Shown in pieces: positions 7,369 to 16,042 of a stretch of 32,767 nucleotides of DNA. A program made the translations under genes and the position numbers. The notes below the pieces were generated by a model. That model had not been told where the DNA came from, did no database searches, and saw only the letters and a program-made list of their open reading frames with translations. Within the stretch, counting starts at the first letter, position 1. Each line of letters begins with the position of its first letter. Source of the stretch: Chamaesiphon sp. 341R_metabat_111 (GTDB taxonomy: Bacteria > Cyanobacteriota > Cyanobacteriia > Cyanobacteriales > Chamaesiphonaceae); contig JANXVE010000032.1 in assembly GCA_025351825.1 (NCBI GenBank), positions 1 through 32,767 on the forward strand. Reading direction: 5' to 3'.

Positions 7369-9414
7369 ATGAATATTCCCCGTTTACATCCAGATACGAT
7401 CGAAGAAGTCAAAGCTAAAGTCGATATTGTCGATGTGATTGGAGAACATGTCGTTCTCAAAAAACGGGGCAAAGACTATCTGGGTACTTGTCCATTTCAC
7501 CAGGAGAAGTCACCCAGCTTTTCCGTGAGTCCCACCAAGCAAATGTATTACTGCTTTGGGTGTCAAGCGGGGGGGAATGCGATCGGTTTTATGATGGAGT
7601 TGGGCAAGCAATCTTTTACAGAGGTTGTCTTGGATCTGGCGCGGCGATATCAGGTTCCGGTTCAGACACTGGAACCTGAACAACGTCAAGAATTGCAGCG
7701 GAGATTGTCTCAGCGTGAGCAGTTGTATGAAATCCTGGCAATCACGGCTAGCTTCTATCAACACGCTCTCAATCAGCCCCAGGGCGAGAAAGCTCTCAAC
7801 TATCTTAAGCTCGACAGGGGTTTTAGTACCGAAACAATTCAGGGGTTTAAGCTGGGGTATTCTCCCTCTGGCTGGGAAACTTTATCGAACTATTTAATCG
7901 AGCAAAAACATTTTTCACCGCAATCAATTATCGCAGCAGGTTTGATTATTCCCCGCAAGGATGAGACTAGCTACTATGACAGATTTCGCGATCGACTGAT
8001 GATTCCAATTCTGGATTTGCGCGGGCGAGTAATTGGTTTTGGTGGGCGAACTTTGAGCGATGAGCAGCCCAAATATCTCAACTCGCCAGAGACAGAATTA
8101 TTTGATAAAGGTAATACCTTGTATGGACTCGATCGCGCCAAAGATAGTATTAGTAAAACCGATCGCGCTGTAGTTGTCGAGGGTTATTTTGATGTGATTG
8201 CGCTCCATGCGGTGGGGGTGACTAGTGCTGTCGCTGCGCTGGGAACAGCATTGAGTTCTAATCAAGTAAAGCAACTAGTTAAGTTTACCGAATCAAAGCA
8301 AATCATCCTCAATTTTGATGCGGATAAAGCTGGAAATATTGCCGCAGAACGAGCAATTGGTGAAGTTACCGAGCTTGCTTATCAGGGACAATTGCAGTTA
8401 CGCATTCTCAATCTGCCCACAGGCAAAGACGCTGATGAATTTTTGAAAAACAATAGTCAGGCAGACTATACCAGCTTATTAGACAACGCTCCATTGTGGC
8501 TAGATTGGCAGCTCGAAAAGGCAATTGCCGGACAGGATCTCACCCAAGCAGAACAGTATCAAGCAGCAACCCAAAAAATCATTAGATTGCTGCAAAACAT
8601 CACGGATGTGACTACGCGCATTCATTATTTGCAGAAGTCGGCAGGATTATTAAGTGCAGGCGATGCACGGATGATTCCACTGTTGTTTGAGAATTTACAA
8701 ACTGCCATCAAGGGATTGAAACCCCTGCCAGAACAAAGATTGACAGTTAGTAATTTACCTGCTAATAAGTTTAGTCAATCAACTCAATCTCAATACTCAA
8801 CACCTGACGAACACAATGATCCAATTGAATCTCTCGATGAAGATCCGATCGAGACTGCACCAATTAGCATCCATCCCAGCCAGAGATTAATCGAACAGGC
8901 TGAGGGTTTATTACTCCGCATTTACCTGCATTATCCGATTCATCGCTTGACGATTATCGATGAGTTGGATTCTGCAAATCTGACGTTTATGCTGGCTCAC
9001 CATAGTTTTTTATGGCAGCAGATTGTTGAAAGATCTTCGTCAAATTATCACCAATATTCGGCACCAGAAGAGATTGACTATCTAGACGATGGGTTGATGG
9101 CGAAACTCCAAGACTCGATCGCAGAACATCCAGCTAGAGCCAATCAAATCAAACATTTATTTAATTTAGATGAACATACGGCTGAAGAAATCCAGCGTTC
9201 CCCATTAGTATTGCGTGCTGCAATTGCCTGTCTAGAAAAGTTTGCCTGTGAACAACAGCGTAAATACTATCTCAACAAACTGCAAAGTAACGATCCTGAA
9301 GATCTAGCTAAAAAGATTGAATATTATCAGTCATTCACCACTACTCAGCAACGACTCCAAGAACTAGCACGGCAACGCAATGTGACGATCGACGATTTAA
9401 TCTCTTTTATCTAA
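7369..9414 (+). CDS. dnaG: DNA primase DnaG
   Basis: DnaG synthesises RNA primers for replication. The 681-residue protein has the full bacterial layout. The CHC2 zinc finger is C41-x2-H44 ... C62-x2-C65. The catalytic core includes DRFRDRLMIPILDLRGRVIGFGGRTL and YLNSPET. The TOPRIM domain has VVVEGYFDVIAL with catalytic Glu271, then the metal-binding FDADKAG. A C-terminal helicase-binding region runs from about residue 500. The ATG at 7369 is preferred to the in-frame TTG at 7366 because homologues begin directly with IPRLHPDTIEEVK. A low-complexity Asn/Ser/Asp linker separates core and C-terminal parts. A heptad repeat lies immediately upstream, and the gene converges on the PD-(D/E)XK-like gene with a 32-nt gap. 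Confidence 0.95.
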   Translation: MNIPRLHPDTIEEVKAKVDIVDVIGEHVVLKKRGKDYLGTCPFHQEKSPSFSVSPTKQMYYCFGCQAGGNAIGFMMELGKQSFTEVVLDLARRYQVPVQTLEPEQRQELQRRLSQREQLYEILAITASFYQHALNQPQGEKALNYLKLDRGFSTETIQGFKLGYSPSGWETLSNYLIEQKHFSPQSIIAAGLIIPRKDETSYYDRFRDRLMIPILDLRGRVIGFGGRTLSDEQPKYLNSPETELFDKGNTLYGLDRAKDSISKTDRAVVVEGYFDVIALHAVGVTSAVAALGTALSSNQVKQLVKFTESKQIILNFDADKAGNIAAERAIGEVTELAYQGQLQLRILNLPTGKDADEFLKNNSQADYTSLLDNAPLWLDWQLEKAIAGQDLTQAEQYQAATQKIIRLLQNITDVTTRIHYLQKSAGLLSAGDARMIPLLFENLQTAIKGLKPLPEQRLTVSNLPANKFSQSTQSQYSTPDEHNDPIESLDEDPIETAPISIHPSQRLIEQAEGLLLRIYLHYPIHRLTIIDELDSANLTFMLAHHSFLWQQIVERSSSNYHQYSAPEEIDYLDDGLMAKLQDSIAEHPARANQIKHLFNLDEHTAEEIQRSPLVLRAAIACLEKFACEQQRKYYLNKLQSNDPEDLAKKIEYYQSFTTTQQRLQELARQRNVTIDDLISFI

Positions 9415-9446
9415 CAGCACATTTGCCGAGAGGTTGTCACGACTGG

Positions 9447-10043
9447 CTAATTTTGAGCTAACCAAGATAGAATACCCAAAAGCCGATCTAGTGGCTGGAG
9501 CGGGATTTCAGCAGGCTCGATCGAGACTGTCGAGCCAGACAGCCGGATAAACTGCCACAGCAGTCCGCTAGTAACAATTCCATAGGTATAGGGAATCTCT
9601 TGATGTCTTTGCAGATTGAATTTTTGAGCGGCAACAAGTTCGGCAATGCACTGACCCCAGCCATCACGTAGCACACCCCTCTTCGCTTCCACTACGGCGA
9701 TTACGGGGGCTTTTATAATCAATTGGGCGGGGGATCTAGCAATCAGAAAGTCGCAGATGCCATTGAGTCCGAGGGATCGATCGACTGTAAAATCTTCACC
9801 AGAAAAGAGGCTGATGGTATCTGTCAAGAGGGTTTCGAGTTCGAGGAGAATGGGTGCGATTAGAAATTCTGACTGGGCTTTTTCAGAGACATTTCGTTTG
9901 GCTAGGGTTAAACCTCTCTCTAGGTAGCGATTCAGTAGATCGCTGGGAGCAATTGGAGTGGTTTCTGGGAGGAAAGAGACGGCTTGCAGTTGCAAGTCGA
10001 ATCGCAGTTCGACTTCTTCGATTGTAAAGTTGCTGTAAGCCAT
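9447..10043 (-). CDS. PD-(D/E)XK-nuclease-like protein of unknown role
   Basis: A 198-residue protein with no named function. It shows the spacing of a PD-(D/E)XK active site: E59 (AQSEFLIAPILLELE), D98 (GLNGICDFLIA), E119-A-K121 (VIAVVEAKRG) and Q131 (GWGQCIAELVAAQ). The GICDFLI/VVEAKRG arrangement resembles type I restriction R-subunit-like and other RecB-like nuclease folds, and I recognise the protein type as common in cyanobacteria. ATG at 10043 is chosen over the in-frame TTG at 10055 because GGGA sits about 7 nt before it. No restriction, methylase or transposase partner is adjacent, so it may be a stand-alone nuclease or a domesticated fold. Confidence 0.65.
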   Translation of the reverse strand: MAYSNFTIEEVELRFDLQLQAVSFLPETTPIAPSDLLNRYLERGLTLAKRNVSEKAQSEFLIAPILLELETLLTDTISLFSGEDFTVDRSLGLNGICDFLIARSPAQLIIKAPVIAVVEAKRGVLRDGWGQCIAELVAAQKFNLQRHQEIPYTYGIVTSGLLWQFIRLSGSTVSIEPAEIPLQPLDRLLGILSWLAQN

Positions 10044-10159
10044 AATTATTCCCAAGAGATCGTGTTTCGATCTTAAACGAAGCTAGAGTGACTCCCGATC
10101 GTTGGTAGCAATTTAGATCGCTACGTTTAGTTGATATCCTCCAAAGCCTAACGCCCAGA

Positions 10160-10666
10160 TTACGCACATTCGAGTGTTTCTCTGGTTTCTCTGCCCGTAG
10201 TTGGGTTCTTACCCTTGGCAACCTTGCACAATTTCAACTGAACATCACGGCGCAGCAATACATCTGTGAAATCAGCTCCATCAATGATCGCACCATCAAA
10301 ATTTGTGACAGAAGTAGAGGCACCAACTAGAATCGCATTGGTGAGATTGGCACGGGTAAATCGTGCCGTATCCAGCAGGGTGTTGGTGAGGTTTGCCCCA
10401 GTCAGATCTGCTGAATCAAAATCACCACCAATAAAGCTCACCCCAGTCATGTTCGCATTCACAAATTTACCCATGCGAACGCTGGCTTGGGTAAACTCAA
10501 AAGTAGTTAAATCTTTGTTGGAAAAATCAGAACTAATCGGTAAAGTTGCTTTCGTGAAGTCGTCTGCTAGTGCTGTTTGAACGTAACTGCTCATCACAAA
10601 TGACACAGCCACTAGCAATACAGGCAACAGCCAGCCCTTCACCATCCGCCGAAAACTTAACTTCAT
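10160..10666 (-). CDS. Exported pentapeptide-repeat protein, thylakoid lumen type
   Basis: This 168-residue protein has a Sec signal peptide (basic MKLSFRRMVKG, then a hydrophobic core, with probable cleavage after ALA at residue 34). A right-handed pentapeptide-repeat helix follows (about 45-140), with A(D/N)Lxx units such as ANMTG, ADLTG, ANLTN, ARFTR, ANLTN and ADFTD. The C-terminal tail contains two cysteines spaced like a disulfide pair (QLKLCKV ... RETLEC). This architecture matches the lumenal pentapeptide proteins shared by cyanobacteria and plant chloroplasts (TL15/TL17-like), whose function is unsettled. It stands alone on the minus strand; no operon partner is visible. Confidence 0.82.
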   Translation of the reverse strand: MKLSFRRMVKGWLLPVLLVAVSFVMSSYVQTALADDFTKATLPISSDFSNKDLTTFEFTQASVRMGKFVNANMTGVSFIGGDFDSADLTGANLTNTLLDTARFTRANLTNAILVGASTSVTNFDGAIIDGADFTDVLLRRDVQLKLCKVAKGKNPTTGRETRETLECA

Positions 10667-10958
10667 TATTATTGGTGCTAATTAATTATTAGTCTCTATA
10701 GCTATTAATCTTAGCATTTCTGGCGATCGCCACAACGGGCATTGCACTAGCTATCTGTCCTTGCAATACCCCAACTAATCTACCATCCCTACATCTTCGA
10801 TCTACTCAACTTTAAGTTAGGCGAATATTTAGTTTGCCTTCATCAATTATGCTGACTCAGACGGCGATCTGCCATCACGAGGAATACGGAACTTTGAGTA
10901 GAGTTTAGATGGCTGCTATCAACAGCTCGATCGATTGGCATCCGTGAGATTACAGAGA
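10667..10958. other. Non-coding gap, no clear feature
   Basis: This 292-nt spacer lies between the pentapeptide gene start and the alpha/beta hydrolase stop. It contains one HIP1 octamer (about 10727) and must hold the pentapeptide-gene promoter on the minus strand. I saw no convincing -10/-35 pair, no tRNA-like fold and no repeat of the families found elsewhere in the window. Confidence 0.4.
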
Positions 10959-11771
10959 TTATCGGTTCCAGTGCTCAAGAATAGAGCGCGTGACTTCAGC
11001 GGCGTGTGTTTGGACAAGATCGTGATCTGCTCCAGCAATAACGACTAGACTAGCTTGGGGGATCTTTTCGACATAAGTTTGGGAATGCCACAGGGGAATC
11101 GTACCATCTATTTCGCCTGCAATTACTAATGTGGGAATGGTGATGCGATCGATCTCATTTTCGACTGTATCCACAGCATCTTCGGGGTTTAATCGATCGA
11201 TCAAAAACGATCTGGCGGCTGGTTGAGTAGAAATCTCCGTTCGAGCCATGCGGATCGTATTGAAATATTCATATTTTAATAACTTAGCAATTGGCTCGAT
11301 CGCATCCAATACCAAATCTACTAGTGAAGTTTTCCACAATAGTGGCTTGACAAAGTTATATCTACCTACAAAAGTATCGTCTCTAATTCCGGCTGGAGCT
11401 ACTAGAGCCATACTCTTTAATCGAGGTATTGCGGTTTGTCGCTCGTCAATTGTAGCTGCATAAGCAGCCGCCACCCAAGCACCATAAGAGTAACCGATGA
11501 GGTAAAATTCTGATATCTGCTTTGCTGCTATAAATGCTCTCGAAAACTCAACATGATCTCCAATCAAATAGCGAATATCTGGCTTGGAAGAATCACCAAA
11601 TCCTAATAGTTCTAAATTGATGCAGCGATAATTTTTAGCTAGTCCTTGAGCGAGTGGATCCAATGTCCGCGCATTACCAAAAAAACCATGTAATAAAATT
11701 ACTGGAATACCTTCACCAATGGTTGTGTATGCTGCCGTATATTGACCTACTTCAATCTTTTGTTTAGTCAT
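10959..11771 (-). CDS. Alpha/beta hydrolase
   Basis: This 270-residue alpha/beta-hydrolase-fold protein has a complete catalytic triad: nucleophile Ser95 in GYSYG, acid Asp222 (IAGEIDGTIP) and His250 (GADHDLV). The oxyanion segment is LLHGFFGNAR (about 27-36). A helical cap lies around residues 130-200. There is no signal peptide, so it is probably cytoplasmic. The substrate is unknown. Its ATG overlaps the stop of the upstream glycosyltransferase gene by 4 nt, which indicates translational coupling and suggests the two enzymes work on the same compound, such as a lipid, terpenoid or carotenoid conjugate (inference). Confidence 0.85.
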   Translation of the reverse strand: MTKQKIEVGQYTAAYTTIGEGIPVILLHGFFGNARTLDPLAQGLAKNYRCINLELLGFGDSSKPDIRYLIGDHVEFSRAFIAAKQISEFYLIGYSYGAWVAAAYAATIDERQTAIPRLKSMALVAPAGIRDDTFVGRYNFVKPLLWKTSLVDLVLDAIEPIAKLLKYEYFNTIRMARTEISTQPAARSFLIDRLNPEDAVDTVENEIDRITIPTLVIAGEIDGTIPLWHSQTYVEKIPQASLVVIAGADHDLVQTHAAEVTRSILEHWNR

Positions 11772-13030
11772 AGTTGATTAACTGGCTGTCTAGTTGAGAT
11801 CGCTAATTCGATGATATCTGCTGCCCGACTCACACCACCAGATTGAGCGATCGATTGTTTGAGTCTGAGGGCATTCTGTCGATATTTTTCGTCGATTAGC
11901 ACCAATTTTAAAGCTGCTTCCAATCTTGTTGCAGTCAACTTATTCAACGGCACAATTTCGCCCGCCCCAGTCCAAGCAATTCGCGATGCAACTCCTGGCT
12001 GATCGTTGGTAATCGGAATCGCGACCATTGGTACACCGAAAGTCAGACATTCCAATGCTGTATTCATCCCTGCATGAGTAATTGCCACTGAAGCACGTTC
12101 TAGTAATGCTAATTGCGGCGCGTAACTGACCACGATCGGATTTCCTGGCAACGCTGGTAAGCCTTCTAAACTAGCTCCACCGAGGGAAATGACCAATTGG
12201 GCATCCAGGTCTACGCAGGCTGTGGCGATCGCCAAAAACACGTCATTCAGTTGATTTTGCAAGGTGCCCATTGAAGCATAAATCAATGGTTTCTCATTCA
12301 ATCTATCCCACGGAAAATCGACTGGCTTGCGACTAGTTTTATTGTGATATGGCCCTGTAAAATGAAAATGTTTGGGCAGGTTTTGTCTGGGATATTCAAA
12401 TTCGGCTGGTTGTTGGGTGACAATGGCTAGGGGCGAATCACCGCTAATCTCTGGCGGTAGTTTCCATAATTTACGGTAATCCGATCGCAAGGTGTTCATC
12501 GACTTGGCAAATGGACTGACTGATAGATAAACTAGCTGGTTGCGAAGTACTGCCCACCAAGCCCGATCGTACTTCCAAGTCGTAAATAATGGTGGAATTG
12601 TTGGTTCTTGGTTGAAAGGTAACGCGCTGCAAATCGTTACGAAGGGAATATCCAATAGCTCGGCAACTATGCCACCTTCAGGGGAGATTTGATCTACCAG
12701 TAATGCTTCAATATTGGCATCTTCTAAAGCATCTGGCCCATCTTTGAGAAATACTTTAGCCGATGATTCAATCCAATCAAGCGTATACTTTAATGCCGCT
12801 AAACCGCTTAACTTACCCAGTTCTTCAAATAAGACATTACTCGAACCAATCGGATATTCTACTTCCCCGATCGATCTAAACTCTAACCCAGCCGCTAATA
12901 CTTTTACCTTTGCATCGATGATGCCAAAAAATGTGACCTCGTGCCCCCGTCGTTGCAGTTCTTGCCCCAATGGTAACATCGTATTCAGATGACCAGTTTC
13001 AGCGGGACAGAGTAAACCTAAATGAGTCAT
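11768..13030 (-). CDS. GT1-family (UGT/MGT-like) glycosyltransferase
   Basis: A 420-residue GT-B glycosyltransferase. The N-terminal acceptor domain starts HLGLLCPAETGHLNTMLPLG. The C-terminal donor domain has PLIYASMGTLQNQ (about 248-260), APQLALLERASVAITHAGMNTALE (PSPG-like region, His in THAGMNT) and VPMVAIPITNDQPGVASR. It transfers a sugar from a nucleotide-sugar to a small lipophilic acceptor. Relatives include macrolide glycosyltransferases and zeaxanthin glucosyltransferase CrtX, so a carotenoid or other lipid glycoside is possible, but the acceptor cannot be read from sequence. It is coupled to the downstream alpha/beta hydrolase (4-nt overlap) and lies 45 nt after truB, probably in one operon. 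Confidence 0.85.
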   Translation of the reverse strand: MTHLGLLCPAETGHLNTMLPLGQELQRRGHEVTFFGIIDAKVKVLAAGLEFRSIGEVEYPIGSSNVLFEELGKLSGLAALKYTLDWIESSAKVFLKDGPDALEDANIEALLVDQISPEGGIVAELLDIPFVTICSALPFNQEPTIPPLFTTWKYDRAWWAVLRNQLVYLSVSPFAKSMNTLRSDYRKLWKLPPEISGDSPLAIVTQQPAEFEYPRQNLPKHFHFTGPYHNKTSRKPVDFPWDRLNEKPLIYASMGTLQNQLNDVFLAIATACVDLDAQLVISLGGASLEGLPALPGNPIVVSYAPQLALLERASVAITHAGMNTALECLTFGVPMVAIPITNDQPGVASRIAWTGAGEIVPLNKLTATRLEAALKLVLIDEKYRQNALRLKQSIAQSGGVSRAADIIELAISTRQPVNQL

Positions 13031-13075
13031 GTTGTTTTGAAAAATACCTGAAAATAACTAATTGTGATTGAAAAA

Positions 13076-13981
13076 TTAAAGCAGTACTGTTTGAGAGACT
13101 AATAGATATTCTCCCTCGATCTGTTGAATTTCACCAACTCCTACACATCGTTCTGCCCCAATTACTTTGACAAAACCACTCAGCTCAGAATTTGCAGGTG
13201 TGAGCGTAACTTGACTCACTGGCAAGCGTTTTCCCTGTCCCCAAAATTTAATTAGTTCGGTATCTCCCAGTGTAACGGTAGGTAAGTGCGCTAGTGCTCG
13301 ATCGGCTGAAATTGGCTCAAAAATACCTGCTTGCTGCTGTCGCTCTAGCTCTTCTAAGGTGATGCTCTCAGGCAACTGCAAGCCACAACTAGCATTGCGC
13401 TCTAGAAATGCCAAAACTCCCTGTGTACCCAGCCTCACGCCTAAATCATGGGCGATGGATCGAATATATGTGCCGCCGCCACAGCCAATCTGGACTTCTA
13501 GTTCGGGAAAGTCGCCTGGAGTCCAATTGAGAATTTTGATATTCGAGATGGTTACTTGACGAGTAGGCACCTCTACTACTTTGCCTTCCCGCGCCAGTTT
13601 ATAGAGTCTCTGCCCATTGACTTGAATCGCGCTGTACATTGGCGGTGTCTGAAGAATCTCACCGATGAATTCAGGCATTACCGTCTGGATTTGTTCGATT
13701 GTCAGATTTGGTACTGGCTGCGAGTAGACAATCTCTCCGGCGAGATCGTCGGTGGTAGTTTGCATCCCGAACCGAATAATCGCCCGATACGCCTTGCCCC
13801 CTGGCAAATATTGTAATAGGCGAGTGGCTTTACCGATCGCAATCGGCAATACTCCTACCGCCGCCGGATCTAAAGTACCACCATGTCCCACTTTTTTCAT
13901 ATTGAGAATTCGCCGCACTTTCGCGACACAATCGTGGGAAGTCCAGTCTGGCAATTTCTGTAAGTTAATAAATCCGTCCAC
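13076..13981 (-). CDS. truB: tRNA pseudouridine(55) synthase TruB
   Basis: TruB converts U55 of the tRNA T-loop to pseudouridine. The 301-residue protein begins MDGFINLQKLPDWTSHDCVA and contains motif II GHGGTLDPAAVGVLPIAIG with the catalytic Asp38. It also has the KAYRA (motif I-like) segment, PPMYSAIQVNGQRLYKLAREG, and the CGGGTYIRSIAHDLG block that closes the active site. The C-terminal extension is a short PUA-like/TruB_C region. The length is normal for the family. It heads an apparent operon with the GT1 and hydrolase genes, and its upstream spacer carries the heptad repeat. Confidence 0.95.
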   Translation of the reverse strand: MDGFINLQKLPDWTSHDCVAKVRRILNMKKVGHGGTLDPAAVGVLPIAIGKATRLLQYLPGGKAYRAIIRFGMQTTTDDLAGEIVYSQPVPNLTIEQIQTVMPEFIGEILQTPPMYSAIQVNGQRLYKLAREGKVVEVPTRQVTISNIKILNWTPGDFPELEVQIGCGGGTYIRSIAHDLGVRLGTQGVLAFLERNASCGLQLPESITLEELERQQQAGIFEPISADRALAHLPTVTLGDTELIKFWGQGKRLPVSQVTLTPANSELSGFVKVIGAERCVGVGEIQQIEGEYLLVSQTVLL

Positions 13982-13998
13982 AGGTATCTAATTAGGGG

Positions 13999-14022
13999 TA
14001 GGCTTTAGACTTTAGGTTTCAG
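13999..14022. repeat. Degenerate heptad repeat (AGGCTTT-type)
   Basis: Three 7-mers (AGGCTTT AGACTTT AGGTTTC) lie in the 65-nt gap between the MFS transporter stop and the truB start. They are the complementary orientation of the CCTAAAG-type repeats near dnaG and yqeK. Confidence 0.6.
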
Positions 14023-14046
14023 GCGAATACCTTATGTGTTCATATC

Positions 14047-15297
14047 TTACACAATTTTTGGTGTGTATTTACGCCGATTCCGAACGGCAAAAAATAAGAC
14101 AACAAATGTAGCAATACCTGCTAAATATAATGGATGTCCATAGGTTATTGGATTCTTTTGGTCGATCGTTAGCCCAGCTATTACTGGCCCAATTCCATTG
14201 GCAGCACTCAGGTATGAAGCATTTAGTCCAGACATTTTACCCTGATCTTCTGGACTAGTATTTAGTGAAATCAACGTGCTAATCATTGGCTGAACTAATG
14301 AATTGAACAACGAGAAGATAATACTAGCACCCAAGAAAAAATGAATATCTGGAATCACTGGCATCAAGATAAAAGATAAACTCCTAAAAAATAAGCCAAT
14401 AAATAAAATTTTAACTAAACTCATGTATTTAGTCAGGAGCTTGACACCTTTAATTTGCACTACAACACCGACAATACCGATTGTCAAAAATAGCAGAGTT
14501 AAAGATTTATTGTCTTGATGTAGAACGTTTAAATAATATGGCTGAAAAGCAAATGTAAATAGTGTAAATGTGGTGCCAACACAGAAATTGATCGCAAATA
14601 AAATACCTAGCTTAGGAAAAGTAAAACCTTTAATCAAATCCTGTAATCCTAGATTGAAGACATTAACATTAGCTTCTGATTTGCGTTCTAGTGTTTCTGG
14701 CAAGAAAAATATGGTTAGAATCAAACCGACAGCCGCAACCGCTGAGGATAGGAGAAAGGCTGTACCTAGAGATCTTTGTTGAGCCACCAAGCTTAAAACT
14801 GGCCCCACAACGAAACCCAAGCCCAATGATGCGCCAAAGATACCAAAGCCTTTAGCGCGGTTTTCTGGTGTGGTGACATCAGCAATTACAGCTTGAGCAA
14901 CTGAGATATTTCCACCCGTAATTCCATCGAGAAACCTGGCGAAAAACAACACCATTGCGTTCGGTGCTGTACCAGCCAATAAATTACCAATTACAGTACC
15001 TGCGAGACTAATAACTAGCAGCGGCTTTCGACCAAACCGATCGGATAGTTTGCCAATAATTGGAGTTGCAAAAAATTGAGCGATCGAAAAGATCGAAAAT
15101 AGGAAGCTGGTTTCAATGTCACTGAGCTTAAACTCCCGTCCATATTGATAAATAGTCGGGATCAGAATCGTAAAACTAAGTGAGTTGATGAAATTAATCA
15201 GGGCAATAATCCAGAAGCTGCGATTCATTGAATTTGGAGTAAAGAGTTCGGCGGGAAGGCTGACTGAATCTGCTGTCGCCAACTTACTGTAGTTCAA
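14047..15297 (-). CDS. MFS transporter, DHA1/TetA-like
   Basis: A 416-residue major-facilitator-superfamily permease with about 12 membrane helices. The MFS motif A is clear (GKLSDRFGRKPLL, between helices 2 and 3), and a motif C-type segment follows (GASLGLGFVVGPVLS). These mark the drug:H+ antiporter-1/TetA-like branch, which usually exports small hydrophobic compounds; the substrate is unknown. The longest frame starts at a TTG (15297). The first ATG is at 15228 (MNRSFWIIALINF), which sits directly before helix 1 and may be the true start; neither has a convincing Shine-Dalgarno sequence. It lies 65 nt upstream of truB on the same strand. Confidence 0.85.
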   Translation of the reverse strand: MNYSKLATADSVSLPAELFTPNSMNRSFWIIALINFINSLSFTILIPTIYQYGREFKLSDIETSFLFSIFSIAQFFATPIIGKLSDRFGRKPLLVISLAGTVIGNLLAGTAPNAMVLFFARFLDGITGGNISVAQAVIADVTTPENRAKGFGIFGASLGLGFVVGPVLSLVAQQRSLGTAFLLSSAVAAVGLILTIFFLPETLERKSEANVNVFNLGLQDLIKGFTFPKLGILFAINFCVGTTFTLFTFAFQPYYLNVLHQDNKSLTLLFLTIGIVGVVVQIKGVKLLTKYMSLVKILFIGLFFRSLSFILMPVIPDIHFFLGASIIFSLFNSLVQPMISTLISLNTSPEDQGKMSGLNASYLSAANGIGPVIAGLTIDQKNPITYGHPLYLAGIATFVVLFFAVRNRRKYTPKIV

Positions 15298-15612
15298 GCG
15301 ATGATTTAACCAATCTCGATCTTAACTCAGTATAAATACGGATGAAACCTCAATATCTATTCTGACAGATCGGGGTATCCTCGGATGAATATTCCGATCG
15401 TGTTCGATTAGACTAAGCTGCACTAGTGTTTAGTTGTCGAACTGCAATGATAAGCAACTTGGATCGAATTTCCTAGTTCAGTTAGCTTTTGTCAGCTTGT
15501 GAGTGAGCTACACCTAAATCTAAAAAAGGTTAGTGCAGACTATTTTCTGGGCTAGCCTACTGCTACAATTTTCAATACCCCTGATTTGTTCCCGATTTCT
15601 GAAGAATTATTT
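15298..15612. other. Intergenic spacer between divergent genes
   Basis: This 315-nt spacer between the divergent MFS and small-protein genes must hold promoters for both. A TACAAT box (15564-15569) could be the -10 of the plus-strand gene, but its -35 region is poor. No ORF, RNA fold or repeat family member was recognised. Confidence 0.4.
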
Positions 15613-15975
15613 ATGATAAAGCCAAGATATTCGAGATTACTCCCTGTATCGACCAGTTCTAGTGTCCACCGGAATTTACCAACTGGCAAAAATTTTAGCG
15701 GATCGAGTCTCAGTCCAATCCAGTCAGATAGATTAGTATTCTCGATTGTTACTGATTCGATTTCAATTGCCGATCCAGCACTGGTAATGATTCCGCAAAG
15801 CGGAGGCTATTGCAAAGGCAACTGTTCAGCTACCGCCAACGAAGCACAATCACCATTGATAGTTGAAGCTGGCAAGATTCTGGTAGTAGCGATCTGGCTT
15901 TGGTGCCTGATCGGTGCCAACTTTTGCCTTGATAGCCTCAATACAATTGTTAGTTACTTTCCTCAAGATATTTAG
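15613..15975 (+). CDS. Hypothetical small protein with one C-terminal membrane segment
   Basis: I do not recognise this protein (120 residues from the ATG at 15613; an in-frame TTG at 15586 would add nine). The N-terminal two thirds are Ser-rich and polar. A small Cys pair sits in GGYCKGNCSA, and there is one hydrophobic segment near the C-terminus (ILVVAIWLWCLIGANFCLDS). This suggests a single-pass membrane protein. Support for being real: it fills a gap between divergent/convergent neighbours, an upstream TACAAT box is present, and a hairpin terminator follows. No homologue is recalled, so it may be lineage-specific or a spurious ORF. Confidence 0.45.
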   Translation: MIKPRYSRLLPVSTSSSVHRNLPTGKNFSGSSLSPIQSDRLVFSIVTDSISIADPALVMIPQSGGYCKGNCSATANEAQSPLIVEAGKILVVAIWLWCLIGANFCLDSLNTIVSYFPQDI

Positions 15976-16001
15976 ATTTTAACCAAACTAATAATTGAAA
16001 G

Positions 16002-16034
16002 AAGCCCAAACTAGATTGAGATCGGTTTGGGCTT
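16002..16034. terminator. Bidirectional terminator hairpin
   Basis: A 10-bp perfect stem (AAGCCCAAAC, 16002-16011, with GTTTGGGCTT, 16025-16034) has a 13-nt loop. It is followed by TTGG on the plus strand and by CTTTCAATTATT on the minus strand. It lies between the convergent small hypothetical gene and glmU. Confidence 0.65.
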
Positions 16035-16042
16035 TTGGCTAT

